Made by a program: the position numbers and the translations under genes | In this document: piece by piece, positions 1 through 9,877 of the stretch | Position numbering within the stretch: the stretch's first letter is position 1 | How the letters are laid out: every line of letters begins with the position of its first letter | Origin: Russula earlei | Lineage: Eukaryota > Basidiomycota > Agaricomycetes > Russulales > Russulaceae | DNA length: 41,222 nucleotides | Reading direction: 5' to 3' | Assembly: GCA_025769875.1 (NCBI GenBank) | Contig: JAGFNK010000460.1 | Span: 1 to 41,222, forward strand | Notes under the pieces: model-generated | What the model was told of the DNA's origin: nothing | The model's input: the letters and a program-made list of their open reading frames with translations, nothing else | Databases searched by the model: none

Positions 1-583
1 CGGTCGCAGGGGAGTACCCAGAAGTATGAGAGTATCACAAATGGACAGTCTGATGACTGCCATGCTTCATTGGGGCTTATATACAGTGTACAAGGTCGAT
101 TACAAAGAACTGGGACTATTCTAGACTCTTTGGTACCATCCAATAGGACTACAGAGGCATAAACTCACTTGTGTCAAGTTTCAGGCTTACTGAGTGCATT
201 ACTGATCATTGTGGAGCGATGACATCATTATGATGTCACTGTGGAGCGCTTAGTGAGCCTATGAGGTCATTGTGGAGTTGCTCAGTCAGCTATGATGTCA
301 TTGGGGCCTTGATGACATCAGATGATTTATGCAACAGTTTCTAAGAGTTTGTGCCGCTGTTTCGGGTCCTTGGTGGCTGGGTGGCCATGTGGCTGCCACG
401 CGATGATTACCCGATTAGGAAACGGGTGCCTGGTCGTGTTATAGTGCCCTTGCAATAGCGATATCTTGTACCACAGGAGGGTTAGCCCAGAAAATGGAAG
501 GGAGTCGGCAATGCAAAGTGAGAGAGGTCTCTCTAGAGTGAAATAGGACAATCTATGGCCAGGGCCTGGCCTTGGTTCGTAAC
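1..583 (-). mobile_element. LTR of family X, copy 1 (nearly complete)
   Basis: Matches 12635-13219 almost base for base. The window starts four bases inside the repeat. On the minus strand the LTR begins TGTTACGAACC and, judged from copy 2, ends ..GACCGCTCA, so it has TG..CA termini. A minus-strand TATATAAG lies at 76-83, which sets the transcription direction. A palindrome TGACATCA-TTA-TGATGTCA is at 220-238. The right edge at 583/584 cuts a LINE reading frame exactly, so this LTR probably inserted into that LINE. I cannot see whether it is solo or the end of an element that extends left of the window. Confidence 0.85.
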
Positions 584-645
584 AGCATGGGTCATGGAAT
601 TGCACTTTTGCATGTTTATCAATGCTATAAACAGTGTTGGGTGTT
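584..645 (-). pseudogene. LINE ORF2, first codons only (truncated by LTR X)
   Basis: On the minus strand from about 636 a frame reads TLFIALINMQKCNSMTHAV and runs straight into the LTR at 583. The pattern (hydrophobic strand, then INMQKCN) resembles the first strand of the APE-type endonuclease at the N-terminus of LINE ORF2 proteins, where an I-N-x-x-K/R-x pattern is typical. Its place just downstream of an ORF1 gene fits. Only about 17 codons remain, so the call rests on a short motif plus gene order. Confidence 0.45.
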
Positions 646-3470
646 CAGTCATTATGGTCAGATGGTCTGGGCAGTGCTACCTTGCAGGTGTGAGGGGTTG
701 TTTTTGAGGCGGATGGGCCTACATGCTCCTGCCATTGAGCCATGGTATGTGCTGTGGGGTTCACTTTCCCTGAAGTATGGTGTGAGGGGCCTGGCATGGG
801 CAGACTGAACTGGATAGTCATCCTCTTGGGTGTGAGCTGTGGTGTGTTTTCCTTATCAGGGGGGAGGGCCTGGGACTTGCGTTTGGTGGACTGGAGTTGG
901 GTCATAGTCAAGGGTGAAGGGGTCAGCATTTGCCTGATCTGGTGTTGTGTCCATATCATCCTCATTGTCATTGTTGGGTAGGTTTCTCATCCAGGCAAGG
1001 TATTCTTCTTCCTTCATTTCAGGGTTAGTCTCCTTTTCCTTATCTTTATTCTTTGCACATACTGCCTTTCATGTTGCCCTTGGTCTGAAATTATCTCTGG
1101 CAGGACATCTGGCATCTCTGCAGTGGTGACTGCTTAGTTGGCAGTTAAGGCACTTATAGTGCAAGCAGTCACAGCGACCTGCAACTGTATGTTTCTTGGG
1201 GCACTTTTGGTCGTGCTCCTCAGATGTGTGTGCCATGCCACATATGAAGCACTTAACTGAGTCTTTCCCCAGGGGGCACGCCTTTGACTTCTTCGTGTGT
1301 CCCAGCATGTGGCACCTCAAGCACTGTACAAGTGCTGGTTTGTCAATCCACCTACAGATTTGAATTTCTTTTTCAAAGAGGGCAGTGCGGCCCTTGAGGA
1401 GCATGTTTGCCACTGAGCCATCCAGGTTGGAGATGGTGAAAGTGAGTGTGGAGTATGGACTGTTTATGCACTCAATGGGCTTCAGCCATCTTGGCAGCAT
1501 GGAGAAATGGGCCTTCCTAAGACCTGGTAGTGATCTTACCTCTGTGAGAAGCTCAGTTGGTCGAAGGATGTCATCATTGTCCTTGACTGGGACACCATGA
1601 GCAAGGAAGCAGGTCCATCCCATTGAAGGGCACAGCTGGCCCACTCCTAGGAAAGGTTTGAGCAGGAAGGGCTCATATGACATGATGTGGTCGAAGGCTA
1701 TGTTTCCTTCAAATGAGAAGACAAAGTTACCTTTGCTTCTTGGGGGTGCACACTCCATCTCCCCGCTTTTAGGGGTATGGGGTTGGCCACTGCTTTGCTC
1801 ATGTTGAGGCAAACTTCCCTTACTATAGTGTCAGCTGCCCTGTCATGTAAGCTTTTCTCTACTTGTTGGTCGCTGTATCCTCCTGATCAGAGGACTGTTA
1901 CCTCGGTTATGGTTGGTGTATTATGGTGTTTTGGTTTTTGTCTGGGTGGTTTGTTTGGGTTGCTAGCCACAGAAGCTGCTATTGTGGCATAGGTTGCCAG
2001 GGTGATAATGGTCATGTCTGGTGCTGTACTGGTGGTGGGTGGGTCTTTGTTTGTACTCCTGGTCTTCCTTTGATGGGAGACCTGAGTGTAGCCTGCTTCT
2101 GGTTTGTCTGTGCTCATTGTTGGGGTGTTGGGGAGGGGGGGGTGGTTAGTGGGGGCTAGGAGTGGGCACAGAGGTGGCACCTGATGTCTAATGTTTGTGT
2201 TGATGGGTGGTTCACAATGGGTCTCACCTGTGGTTTTGTTCTGTGGGGGGGGGGGCATTGATAGCCTTTCCAGTGTTTCTAGTCATGCCGCAAAAGGAGC
2301 CATTGCTCTCACTACTGCTCGAGTGATTGCATTGGCATCTGTGTGCACAGTAGCCTGTGCTACAGTCAGTGGACTGGAGTGGGATCCACTTTTGTGGTTG
2401 GGAGTTGGGGAGGGTTCTGTCTGTCTGATGGTTGTGTGGGTGGTGATGGGGGGGTGAGACATATCTTGCCCTCTCAGTGTATGGGAATGGGAGAGCATGT
2501 TGCTCATTCTGGCAGGGTTTGTCTGGCAGGGGGTTTGGGTAAAGGTAGAAGGTGTGACTAAACCCAATATGGTCCTTTTGTTTCCTGTCTTGGGTGTCAT
2601 CTGTGAGCAATCAGTGGGGTATTTTGTGGAGAGAGTAAATCCCATCTCCTCAGCTGATTGTATGACGTAGGTGGTGTTTCTGTTTCAAGCGGCTGCAGCA
2701 ATCTCCAATTCCTGCACTGCTGCTCTTTGTTCTACCTGCTGCTCCTTCCAAAGCCTCCATGTTTCCTCTACTTCCACCATGGCCTTCTTAGCTGCCTTTC
2801 TCCAGTACTCCTCCAGGGTGTCTGAGTGCTCGTCCTGGTAGTTGGTGAGGTTTCCGGTGAGGTGGGCAGCTAAGAGGTTGGATGTGTCCATTAGCCTGTG
2901 GAAGTATGTGGGGAGGTTTGGCCTCAATGGGTCCAGGTCAGGGGATTTTGCAATGACTTCTTCCATTGCATCCTCTCCAATGTTACTGATTGCTTGGAGG
3001 AGGCCCCAACCAATCGCATTTACTAGATGGCAGCTCAGTTGGGCCCATTCTGAGGCATCCAAGAAGCCTGGGGTTTGTTGGGAAGGGAAGCCCTTCTGGA
3101 TGATGGTGAGGTATTTAGGTGTGTATGAGAGAAAAGGGAGGGAGGTATCCCTCTCAGCTGGGGTTTGGTTGGTGCTTCTGTCCTTCCCAGTGTGAGGTGA
3201 GTGGTTTCCAGCCTTATCCTTGACTGGGGTGCTGTGTCTAGGGTCTGGCATTTTACCTGTGTCTGCCTCTTCAGCTGGGGAAAGCTTGGAGCTTTTGGGG
3301 TGATTCCCTTCTGGTGGGTAAGTATTCCCTGGGTCAGGTGGCTTTTCCAGGGGGGGGGTTGGGTGTTCAGATTGGGGTTAGAGTTTGGAGGTGGTGGTGG
3401 TGGCAGACCAAGCTCCATGATAGATGTACCCATCATTTGTTTGTCCAAGCTGCAAGTTGCAATTATGTAA
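645..3470 (-). pseudogene. LINE (non-LTR retrotransposon) ORF1, gag-like, triple zinc knuckle, broken
   Basis: Three minus-strand frames join into one decayed gene. An N-terminal part (2685-3251) holds a helical, charged region ending in an EEYWRKAAKKA..VEVEETWRLWKEQQ coil-like stretch. A Ser/Thr/Pro-rich middle (about 1887-2645) follows. The C-terminal part (1069-1812) carries three Cys/His clusters: CLRCHMLGH..C, CFICGMAH..C and CLNCQLSSHHC. That tandem zinc-knuckle layout is typical of fungal LINE ORF1 proteins, which bind the element RNA. After 1069 the frame goes on past a TGA into an acidic tail (..KEEEYLAWMRNLPNN). Frame changes near 1760 and 2260-2680 and TGA codons where Arg is expected show it is dead. 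The start is uncertain: a proline-rich segment reaches to about 3470. Upstream it is interrupted by a pogo-like element. A gag gene of another retroelement is the alternative. Confidence 0.65.
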
Positions 3471-3536
3471 GGAGCTGCATGATTCCATTCCTTCATGACA
3501 TTTGCTGCACACAAGCATCTAGCTATGGTGTGGGTA

Positions 3537-5207
3537 CAGTCAACTCTCTCATAACCCATAGTGGTCCATGGACACCCAAAACTATGGGTTATTACAGAGT
3601 ATGGGTTTTGAGAAATGTGCATACAGAGACCCCAAATTCCATGTTTTAGCCTGTATATACAATCTGTTATGTTACTTTGATGTAAAGTAATCAGTTATAA
3701 CTGTATCTCACATCAATTGGGCCTGATCAAGGCAGATCTGTCAACCAAAGCCTGCCAGAGCTGCTTTGAGCTGACAGGCAAATGGCTTATTAATATTGAT
3801 AAGATATTTTTGTAAGGCCAGTGACACAGTGATGGCCTCCCTTGAGTTGGCCTCTTGTCTGCAATGCCATCATCTTGACATGGCATGAGGTTGTGGGGAG
3901 CAAGCTCAGCATCATGCAGGACTCATTGCAAATGCTGGAGGGATTGCAAGGATTTGCAGGGCCTTAACATCACACTGGACTCAAAACAGCAAGAGGTTGA
4001 GTTGGTCAGTTTCCCTTCCACATCACCTTTCAACCGGTGCTGATTGTCCAAAACAAATTCATCACAGATAAAACACCGGATGAGTGTCAAAAGCACTGCA
4101 GGCACAACTCCTGCACCCGGCAAGGTTAATCATATCTGTCATGAGTCAACTACACTCTCCCCACCGAGCACATCGCGTCCAGTGTCCTGCCTCTCCAATG
4201 CTAGCAAAGACGTGCCCAAGGTCATAGGAAAGACTTCCAAGCCACCCTTGATGAGTGTATGTGTCACATTGGGCAAGTCTGTCCGGATCAATTCAACAGC
4301 TACAATGCCTCCAAGTACTGCATCTAACAGCAAGGTCCCAACGCCCACAACAGTGAAACCTGCATGGACCATTGAAGGCTCAATGTGCCTGCCCCCTACC
4401 CACCCACATGCATCACTCTCTATGACAATGTCACTGATAGGCATCTCTCATACACATGTGTCATCCACATCCTCCACACTTGGTCACCTGGGGGCCAAGT
4501 TGGTCCTCCAGACATTGTATGGGGTTATGTGCAATATTGTGCACCTCTGCACTCATAAAAACTCACACACGTGGAGAGTTGAATCATGGAAAAAGGTGAG
4601 TCCTATTGCATTCATCAGCTGCCCTGCTTACCCTGTCCCAACATGCACCAAAATTGGAGAAAGTGCATTGGCCAGACAGACAGGCAATGCACTATTTCCA
4701 TCAAAGTCCAATGTTTTCTTACTGTATGATTCTGTTTCTATTTCACTTCCATTTCCGACTCAAAAACCTCCTAAAAAACCTCTACTCTTATTTTCTCTCC
4801 TAGATAGCATACTTGTAAAAGGCCTACTATTAGCTGCAAATGTATCAGTGTTGTGTTCTCTGTTCTCAAAAACTCCTTGCATGCAACCCTCTTGCTCTCT
4901 CTCTCTTCACTCAACTTCACGGTCATTTGCCTCACTTCATCACCTCTTTCTATGACACATCAACATCTACCAGCCAGCCTTCCTGACGTGCACGTTCCAT
5001 TGCCTGAGTACTAAATTCTCACCATGGAGGTCACCAAATTTGGTTAGTGGGGCGTTTATTATGGGTTATGGACAAGAGCTGAGCTATGGGTTATTGAGTA
5101 TTGAAGGTTTATGGGTTTTAATTAGGAACACAATCAGTGGACATGAAATTCTATGGGTTATTACAGATCATGGGTTATCACAGCATGGGTTATGAGAGAG
5201 TTGACTG
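3537..5207. mobile_element. pogo/Tc1-like terminal inverted repeat element, non-autonomous
   Basis: The ends are perfect 23-bp inverted repeats (3537-3559 and 5185-5207) starting CAGTCAACTCTCTCATAAC, flanked by TA at 3535-3536 and 5208-5209. TA duplication with CAGT termini is the signature of pogo-type elements of the Tc1/mariner superfamily. Inside each end the unit ATGGGTTAT recurs (about 3 copies left, 6 right), as expected for subterminal transposase-binding sites. At 1671 bp it could hold a short transposase, but no frame shows a DDE/DDD catalytic core or an HTH CENP-B-like domain. The longest plus frame (4044-4955) is Ser/Thr/Pro-rich and not recognisable. It sits in the 5' part of the LINE. 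Confidence 0.8.
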
Positions 5208-5613
5208 TAATCCAATTCACTCAGCTAACTAAATGCCACAATCTGTTGGGATTTACATATTGCAGTGAGTAACCTGCTCTGCTATTCCAATATCCCACTG
5301 GATCATAACAAGGACAGCCCCCTTAACCAAGTGTTAATACCATGATGTTGACCACACACCCATGAGGTGCATGAAGTATGGTTTTGAGCATCAATTGCTC
5401 ACTTTATCTAGCCTATTTTGTCCTTGCTCATCGCAACATTCGCACTAGGGTGGATAGGAACGTCTGTATAGCCCAGCAGCATGCTCTCTCAGTCATCCAA
5501 GGTAAAGAACTAAAGGTCCCAAAGGCAGTGGCCACTATTATGTAGCCAAAATGGTGATGTGAAGTCCTAGAGGTGATGCAGACAAGACATCATATGTTGT
5601 CAGAACAAGCAAT
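5208..5613. other. Unassigned spacer, possibly LINE 5' region
   Basis: About 400 bases between the pogo-like element and LTR B with no open frame of note on either strand. By position it may be the 5' untranslated part of the LINE, which lies on the minus strand beyond the pogo insertion. I see no repeat shared with the rest of the window. Confidence 0.4.
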
Positions 5614-6574
5614 TGTCAAGACTCACTGTTGAACTATCCAGTTCAAGAGCGAGGGATAAGCTCGATGACAAGTCGATAGACATCCAAGACCGCGTGGGCA
5701 AGGAGCAGAGTCCAGAGTAGTAACAAATACCAGAGAGGTACTGTTACTGTGAGAGTAGAGCAATCATGCAGGGAAGAGGCCAGGGTAGTCACAAGGGGAT
5801 GGTCCTTAAAGGAGTATCCCAGGGATGGAGAGTGCCGTAAACAAATGGACAGTCTGAGGACTGTCCGCTACTTTATTGAGCGCTTATATACTACAAGAGA
5901 ACTGCTAAATAGGGAACAAGTCATAACCTTGTTATCAAGCACCATAGAGTGATGAGTAAGAAGTTGGAGGACGCTTACTGAGCATGCTCAGTCATGCTCA
6001 GTAAGCTGCTGAGTAAGAAGCTTCTCTTGATGAGTAAGAGCTTCCATTGTCCACGTGTTCACCGCTTTTGTGCACGTGCAAGCACCTGATTCATTTCCTG
6101 TTAGTTAGTTTAGGGCCGGTCATTTGAGGACTTGTAGTTTGGTTAGGGAATAGTGTTATCTTATAAGGCCCTTATATAGTTCTATTAGGGTCCTTAGAGT
6201 CGACCCTAATACTTCTATTAAGGTCCTTAGTGTTGCCTTATAGTTCGTTCTATAGTTATTAGAGTTGGTCTAATAACACGTTGTAGGGCCTTTGATACCA
6301 GGTTAGTACCTATTGTAGAGCTCCTAGGGTCGTTCCAAAGGGTTCTTAGGAAGGCCCTAATGCTGTCTTTTGTTGCTAGAAGGGTTGCCTTTAAGTGGGG
6401 CTTGCTGTATGTCGATTGTGCCAAGAATTGCTCGCGCAACAATGCGCGTGCAATATTGTGGACACCTCTACTCACCCCTTTTGCTCGTGTGAACAGGGTG
6501 ACACCATAGAGGCTGGGTTTCCTCCTATAAGGAAGGGTCCTTCAAGGGCCCTCTCTGGAGAATGGTTCATGACA
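5614..6574 (-). mobile_element. LTR of family B, copy 1
   Basis: A 961-bp repeat nearly identical to 36186-37147. In minus orientation it starts TGTCATGAACC and ends ..GAGTCTTGACA, giving TG..CA ends. Minus-strand TATATAAGCGC (5883-5890) is followed by an AATAAA, a normal promoter and polyadenylation order for an LTR. A 14-bp-arm palindrome is at 5973-6006 (arm GCTTACTGAGCATG). The flanks (..GCAAT and TCAGC..) do not form a target duplication, and the right flank is interior sequence of repeat A, so this copy is probably rearranged rather than a clean solo LTR. Confidence 0.8.
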
Positions 6575-8104
6575 TCAGCCTCAGTCTTCTCAGTCTCAGC
6601 CACTGCTTTAGTAGTTTCGTGCGACACCAGCACCGCTGCACCGTTGCAACCCCTCGCCACCAGCACCACCCCAGAAGACCAAGAAGGCCTCAGCCACGAA
6701 CTTAGCCACAACACACCACAACAGGAGCAGAAGCCGCCGCCGCAGGAGAAGCAGTCGCCGACACCAACAGCACACTGCATGCCGCCTCCCACATTGCCTC
6801 CCCATCCGTTTGCACGCTCTTGCCCACGTCTGCTGCCGACACCTGCAGTGGAGACGACCCTGCCACCGCCACCGCAAGATGACAGATCCCACCCCCACGC
6901 AAGCCACCCCACACATCCTCTTTCTTGAGTCCTTGCCACCTACATCTCTATCTACAAACTCACACTCACCACCTACGCCTTTGCTCCTCGTCCACGCCTG
7001 CTGCCACCACCTGCAATGGAGACGTCCATGCCGCCACTGCCACAAGACAACACCACCACCATGCAGGCGCCATCTCGTCACCACCGCCCTCGTCTCCATC
7101 GCCTCCATTTCCCATCGCCCTCGCCTCTTCCATCATCGCCATTGCCGATCGCCGCCTTCATGTCTTCCGCAGCACAAGCAGCCGCGACCGTGGCCTCAAT
7201 TCAGATGTGAAAGGCTCAAAACACTTGCATTCAGATGCTTGACCAAGGACGGTCAAAGTTTCAAGCCCCCGGGAGGTGTAAGGAAGATTATGGCTGGCCT
7301 CGAAATCACATGCGAAAATGCGACACGACACGACATGAGACTGACATCTCAGCTCCCTTTCATCCCTTGCCACCTCCCTCTCGTTCCAGTCAGTCCACCA
7401 ACCTCACACCACAAGCCATCTCACGTGCGACATCAAGACCTCAATTGCATCGCCCAGCCCTCACCACCGACCATGCGTGCATGCTCGCCTCAGCACACTA
7501 GACGCGTTCGCGTCTCAAGCCTTTCACGACTGCCTCGACCGTCTCAACCAGTCTTGATTCACTTTCATGCCATTCATCTCTAGTACCTCTCTCCTGTATA
7601 TAAAAACACCCTAGCTACTCTGTAGTAGAAAGAGTTCAGAATAGGACCCCTCTTTGCAACCCACTCCTCTCTGTCTGTGAAAAACAAGACGGATGGTCAG
7701 AATCGAGAGGTGAGAGGGGTGATGAGTGGCTGGCCGCAACTCCAATCGCACTGGAAACAACATTGCACACCACAACACTTGAGTCAAAAACACTATGGGG
7801 CTGCCTCAAGACAGCCCATGGGTACAACATGAGGGAAAAATAATGGATATAGACCATGATTTTGAGTTGTAATTCATCTAATACACATGTGGAGGTGGCT
7901 TGAGACCAGCTCCACCAATTCTCACTCAAATCTCATGAAAACAATGGGGCTGCCTAGCCCTCATTCAGGCAATTCAGGGACAATAAATTTCATATGAATT
8001 GAAGCTGTTTTGAGGGAAATATTTGCCCCACACGTTTGAGAGGGTTTTTTGCGCCGATTTGGGTGGAATTCAAACTCCGCCAAGTGTGCTGAAAACGGCA
8101 ATAA
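6575..8104 (+). repeat. Dispersed repeat, copy A (Pro/Ala-rich segment plus TATA segment plus foldback arm)
   Basis: 6575 to about 7025 matches about 10401-10854, and 7587-8104 matches about 10851-11360. Copy A has about 560 extra bases (7026-7586) that copy B lacks. The first part is Pro/Ala/Thr-coding low-complexity DNA. The second starts with TGTATATAAAAAC near 7595, a good plus-strand TATA box. No transposase, gag or pol is visible. It could be a non-autonomous retroelement or a decayed family of unknown type. The left edge is set by LTR B. Confidence 0.6.
7590..7605 (+). promoter_or_regulatory. TATA-box-like site in repeat copy A
   Basis: TGTATATAAAAACACC is conserved at about 10853-10868 in copy B. 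It is an A+T-rich island in a C-rich plus strand and looks like a pol II TATA box facing right. No clear coding frame follows in either copy, so any transcript would be non-coding or belong to the repeat itself. Confidence 0.4.
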
Positions 8105-8473
8105 TAAGCTGTTATATATATTTATTGCCGTTTTCAGCGCACTTGGCAGAGTTTGAATTCCACCCAAATCGGTGCAGAAAACCCTCTCAAACGTGCGGGG
8201 CAAATATCTCCCTCAAAACAGCTTCAATTCACATAAAACTTATTGTCCCTGAATCGCCTGAATGAGGGCTAGGCAGCCCCATTGTTTTCATGAGATTTGA
8301 GTGAGAATTGGTGGAGCTGGTCTCAAGCCACCTCCACATGTGTATTAGATGAATTACAACTCAAAATCATGGTCTATATCTATTATTTTTCCCTCATGTT
8401 GTACCCATGGGCTGTCTTGAGGCAGCCCCATAGTGTTTTTGACTCAAGCGTTGTGGTGTGCAACGTTGTTTCC
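7753..8473. repeat. Foldback element, 352-bp inverted arms around a 17-base loop
   Basis: 7753-8104 is the reverse complement of 8122-8473 with only scattered mismatches. The outer ends read GGAAACAACRTTGCACACC. The 17-base centre is A+T-rich. The arms have equal length, as in a foldback transposon or MITE, but no target duplication is convincing (..GCACT left, CTCAT.. right). Copy B of the surrounding repeat has the left flank and left arm only and stops at the centre. Confidence 0.75.
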
Positions 8474-8695
8474 CTCATATCATGTGACAGTAGCACTGTC
8501 ATGTGGCGGGAAGGAGCCCCCCCAGGAAGTGCACACCTGAGCCCATGGGGCGGTGAAGTGTGTCCAAGAATGCAGAATGACTTCATAAGACTGAAGCTCC
8601 AAAGAGGAGGAGCACCTAGTGGGAATGCGAGAACGTGTTTGTTCATTCGACTGCACTCAGGTTCACACAGATGATAAGGGAACAACAGGGCAACT
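8474..8695. other. Spacer with minus-strand poly(A) signal at its right end
   Basis: No gene seen. Short GACAGT-AGC-ACTGTC hairpin near 8486. The minus strand of about 8691-8700 reads GAATAAAGT, a canonical polyadenylation signal facing left, suggesting a minus-strand transcript from the right ends here. Confidence 0.35.
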
Positions 8696-9838
8696 TTATT
8701 CAACATGGTAGCAGATACAGGTTAGAACTAAGGCTAAGGGACAGGAAAAGCACAAAAGACAGGCATATAAAATGAAATCTAGACGTGAGAAGGGGACCGA
8801 AGCTGGACGACACGAGGTATTGAGTCGTGGTCTCCAGCGACTGTGGTAGTGGCGTGTGGCGATTTGTGAAGGATGGCCAAGGCCAGGTGTGGTGACGAGG
8901 GGTGTGGTTGAGCCGCAATGCGAGGAGGGGGAGACGATGCAAAGGAGAGGCTGGAGGGGGGATAGGGAGAGTGCTGGTGGGTGGTCGCTTGGGCGCTGAT
9001 GGCGCTGCCGAACGCAATTGCGGGTGGGACGATTGGAGAACTTGGATGGCAGATGCGAGGTAGAGGAGCGAGGGGGCAGTGGAAGTAGAAAGGGAGAGGG
9101 AAGACGGCGGCAGGCTGGGAAATGGACGCACAGGCGGTGTGCAGATCTCTGACTAACAAAATGAGAGTCTAGTAAAAAAGGGGAGAAAAGCATACCAAAA
9201 TGTACAGTAGCAACACCATCCGATGGCAACGAAGACGGCAGCGTGGTATGGGGCTCTTCCACTGTGTGTTGAGACTCGTTGGTGCATGGTGAAGGCAGGG
9301 GGCATTGAGGGCGAGGGCATGCGGTGGTTGATGGGGGCAAGGGTGGCGTGCTGGCGGCGATGATGATGATGATGTGAGGACGAAGAGGAGATGGCATGAA
9401 AGGAATACGCACATATGTGCTCTTGTAAGCGATTCGTGGCCAGCCATGTAGCTGTGTGGGTGAGTCGACATCGAGGCCGTGTGCCTTTGCAACAATTTTG
9501 CATGTCTTGTGGTCCATGTGTTTGTGCTGTAGTGAGTTCCCAGGCTTCTGCAGTTACATAGGCATAGGACTCTTCCTCCCCATCCTCATCAATAGCAGGA
9601 AGGGATGTCTTGGAAGCCTGAGCTCATGGTTGTGATCGCTTCGGTCGAGTGGGAGTGCCTGAGCTGTCACTTTCATTTCCACCAGTTTTTTTTTCAGGCA
9701 GCCTTCCTTTGGCCAGTAGTACGTGTCGGTGCAGGCTGGCGTTTTGAAGCACGTTGCTTCAAGCCCATGAGGATTTAGGGGGTTGAAATGGAGGGGTAGA
9801 GCAAGGTATGGTGAGCAGCTCTGGGAAGGGAAGAACAC
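8696..9838 (-). CDS. Unrecognised minus-strand open region (two frames in line)
   Basis: Two in-frame open stretches on the minus strand, 9554-9838 (94 codons) and 8696-9517 (273 codons, ATG at 9515-9517), are separated by one TAA. The right part has a mixed, protein-like composition (LNPHGLEATCFKTPACTD) and continues with DHKTCKIVAKAHGLDVD. The left two thirds are Pro/Ser/Thr/His-rich and may be read-through of untranslated DNA. An AATAAA on the same strand lies just beyond the end. A small intron could remove the TAA, but the spacing is short. I recognise no domain. It may be a decayed host or element gene, or a non-coding transcript. Confidence 0.25.
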
Positions 9839-9877
9839 CCTGTTGTCGTCCTAGAGTAGGAGTGGACAGGTGGATGG

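Noticed and set aside
4139..4444. Minus frame of 101 codons, looked like a small membrane or enzyme protein
   Set aside because: No recognisable motif; lies opposite a longer frame in a non-autonomous element.
4044..4955. Plus frame inside the pogo-like element as its transposase
   Set aside because: Ser/Thr/Pro-rich, no DDE/DDD core, no HTH, and the minus strand is also partly open.
6472..7108. Gly/Val/Trp-rich minus frames in repeat copy A
   Set aside because: Complement of C-rich low-complexity DNA, different frames open in both copies, no shared protein pattern.
8023..8265. Two 80-codon frames of near identical sequence on opposite strands as a gene pair
   Set aside because: They are the two arms of the foldback; the likeness follows from the inverted repeat.
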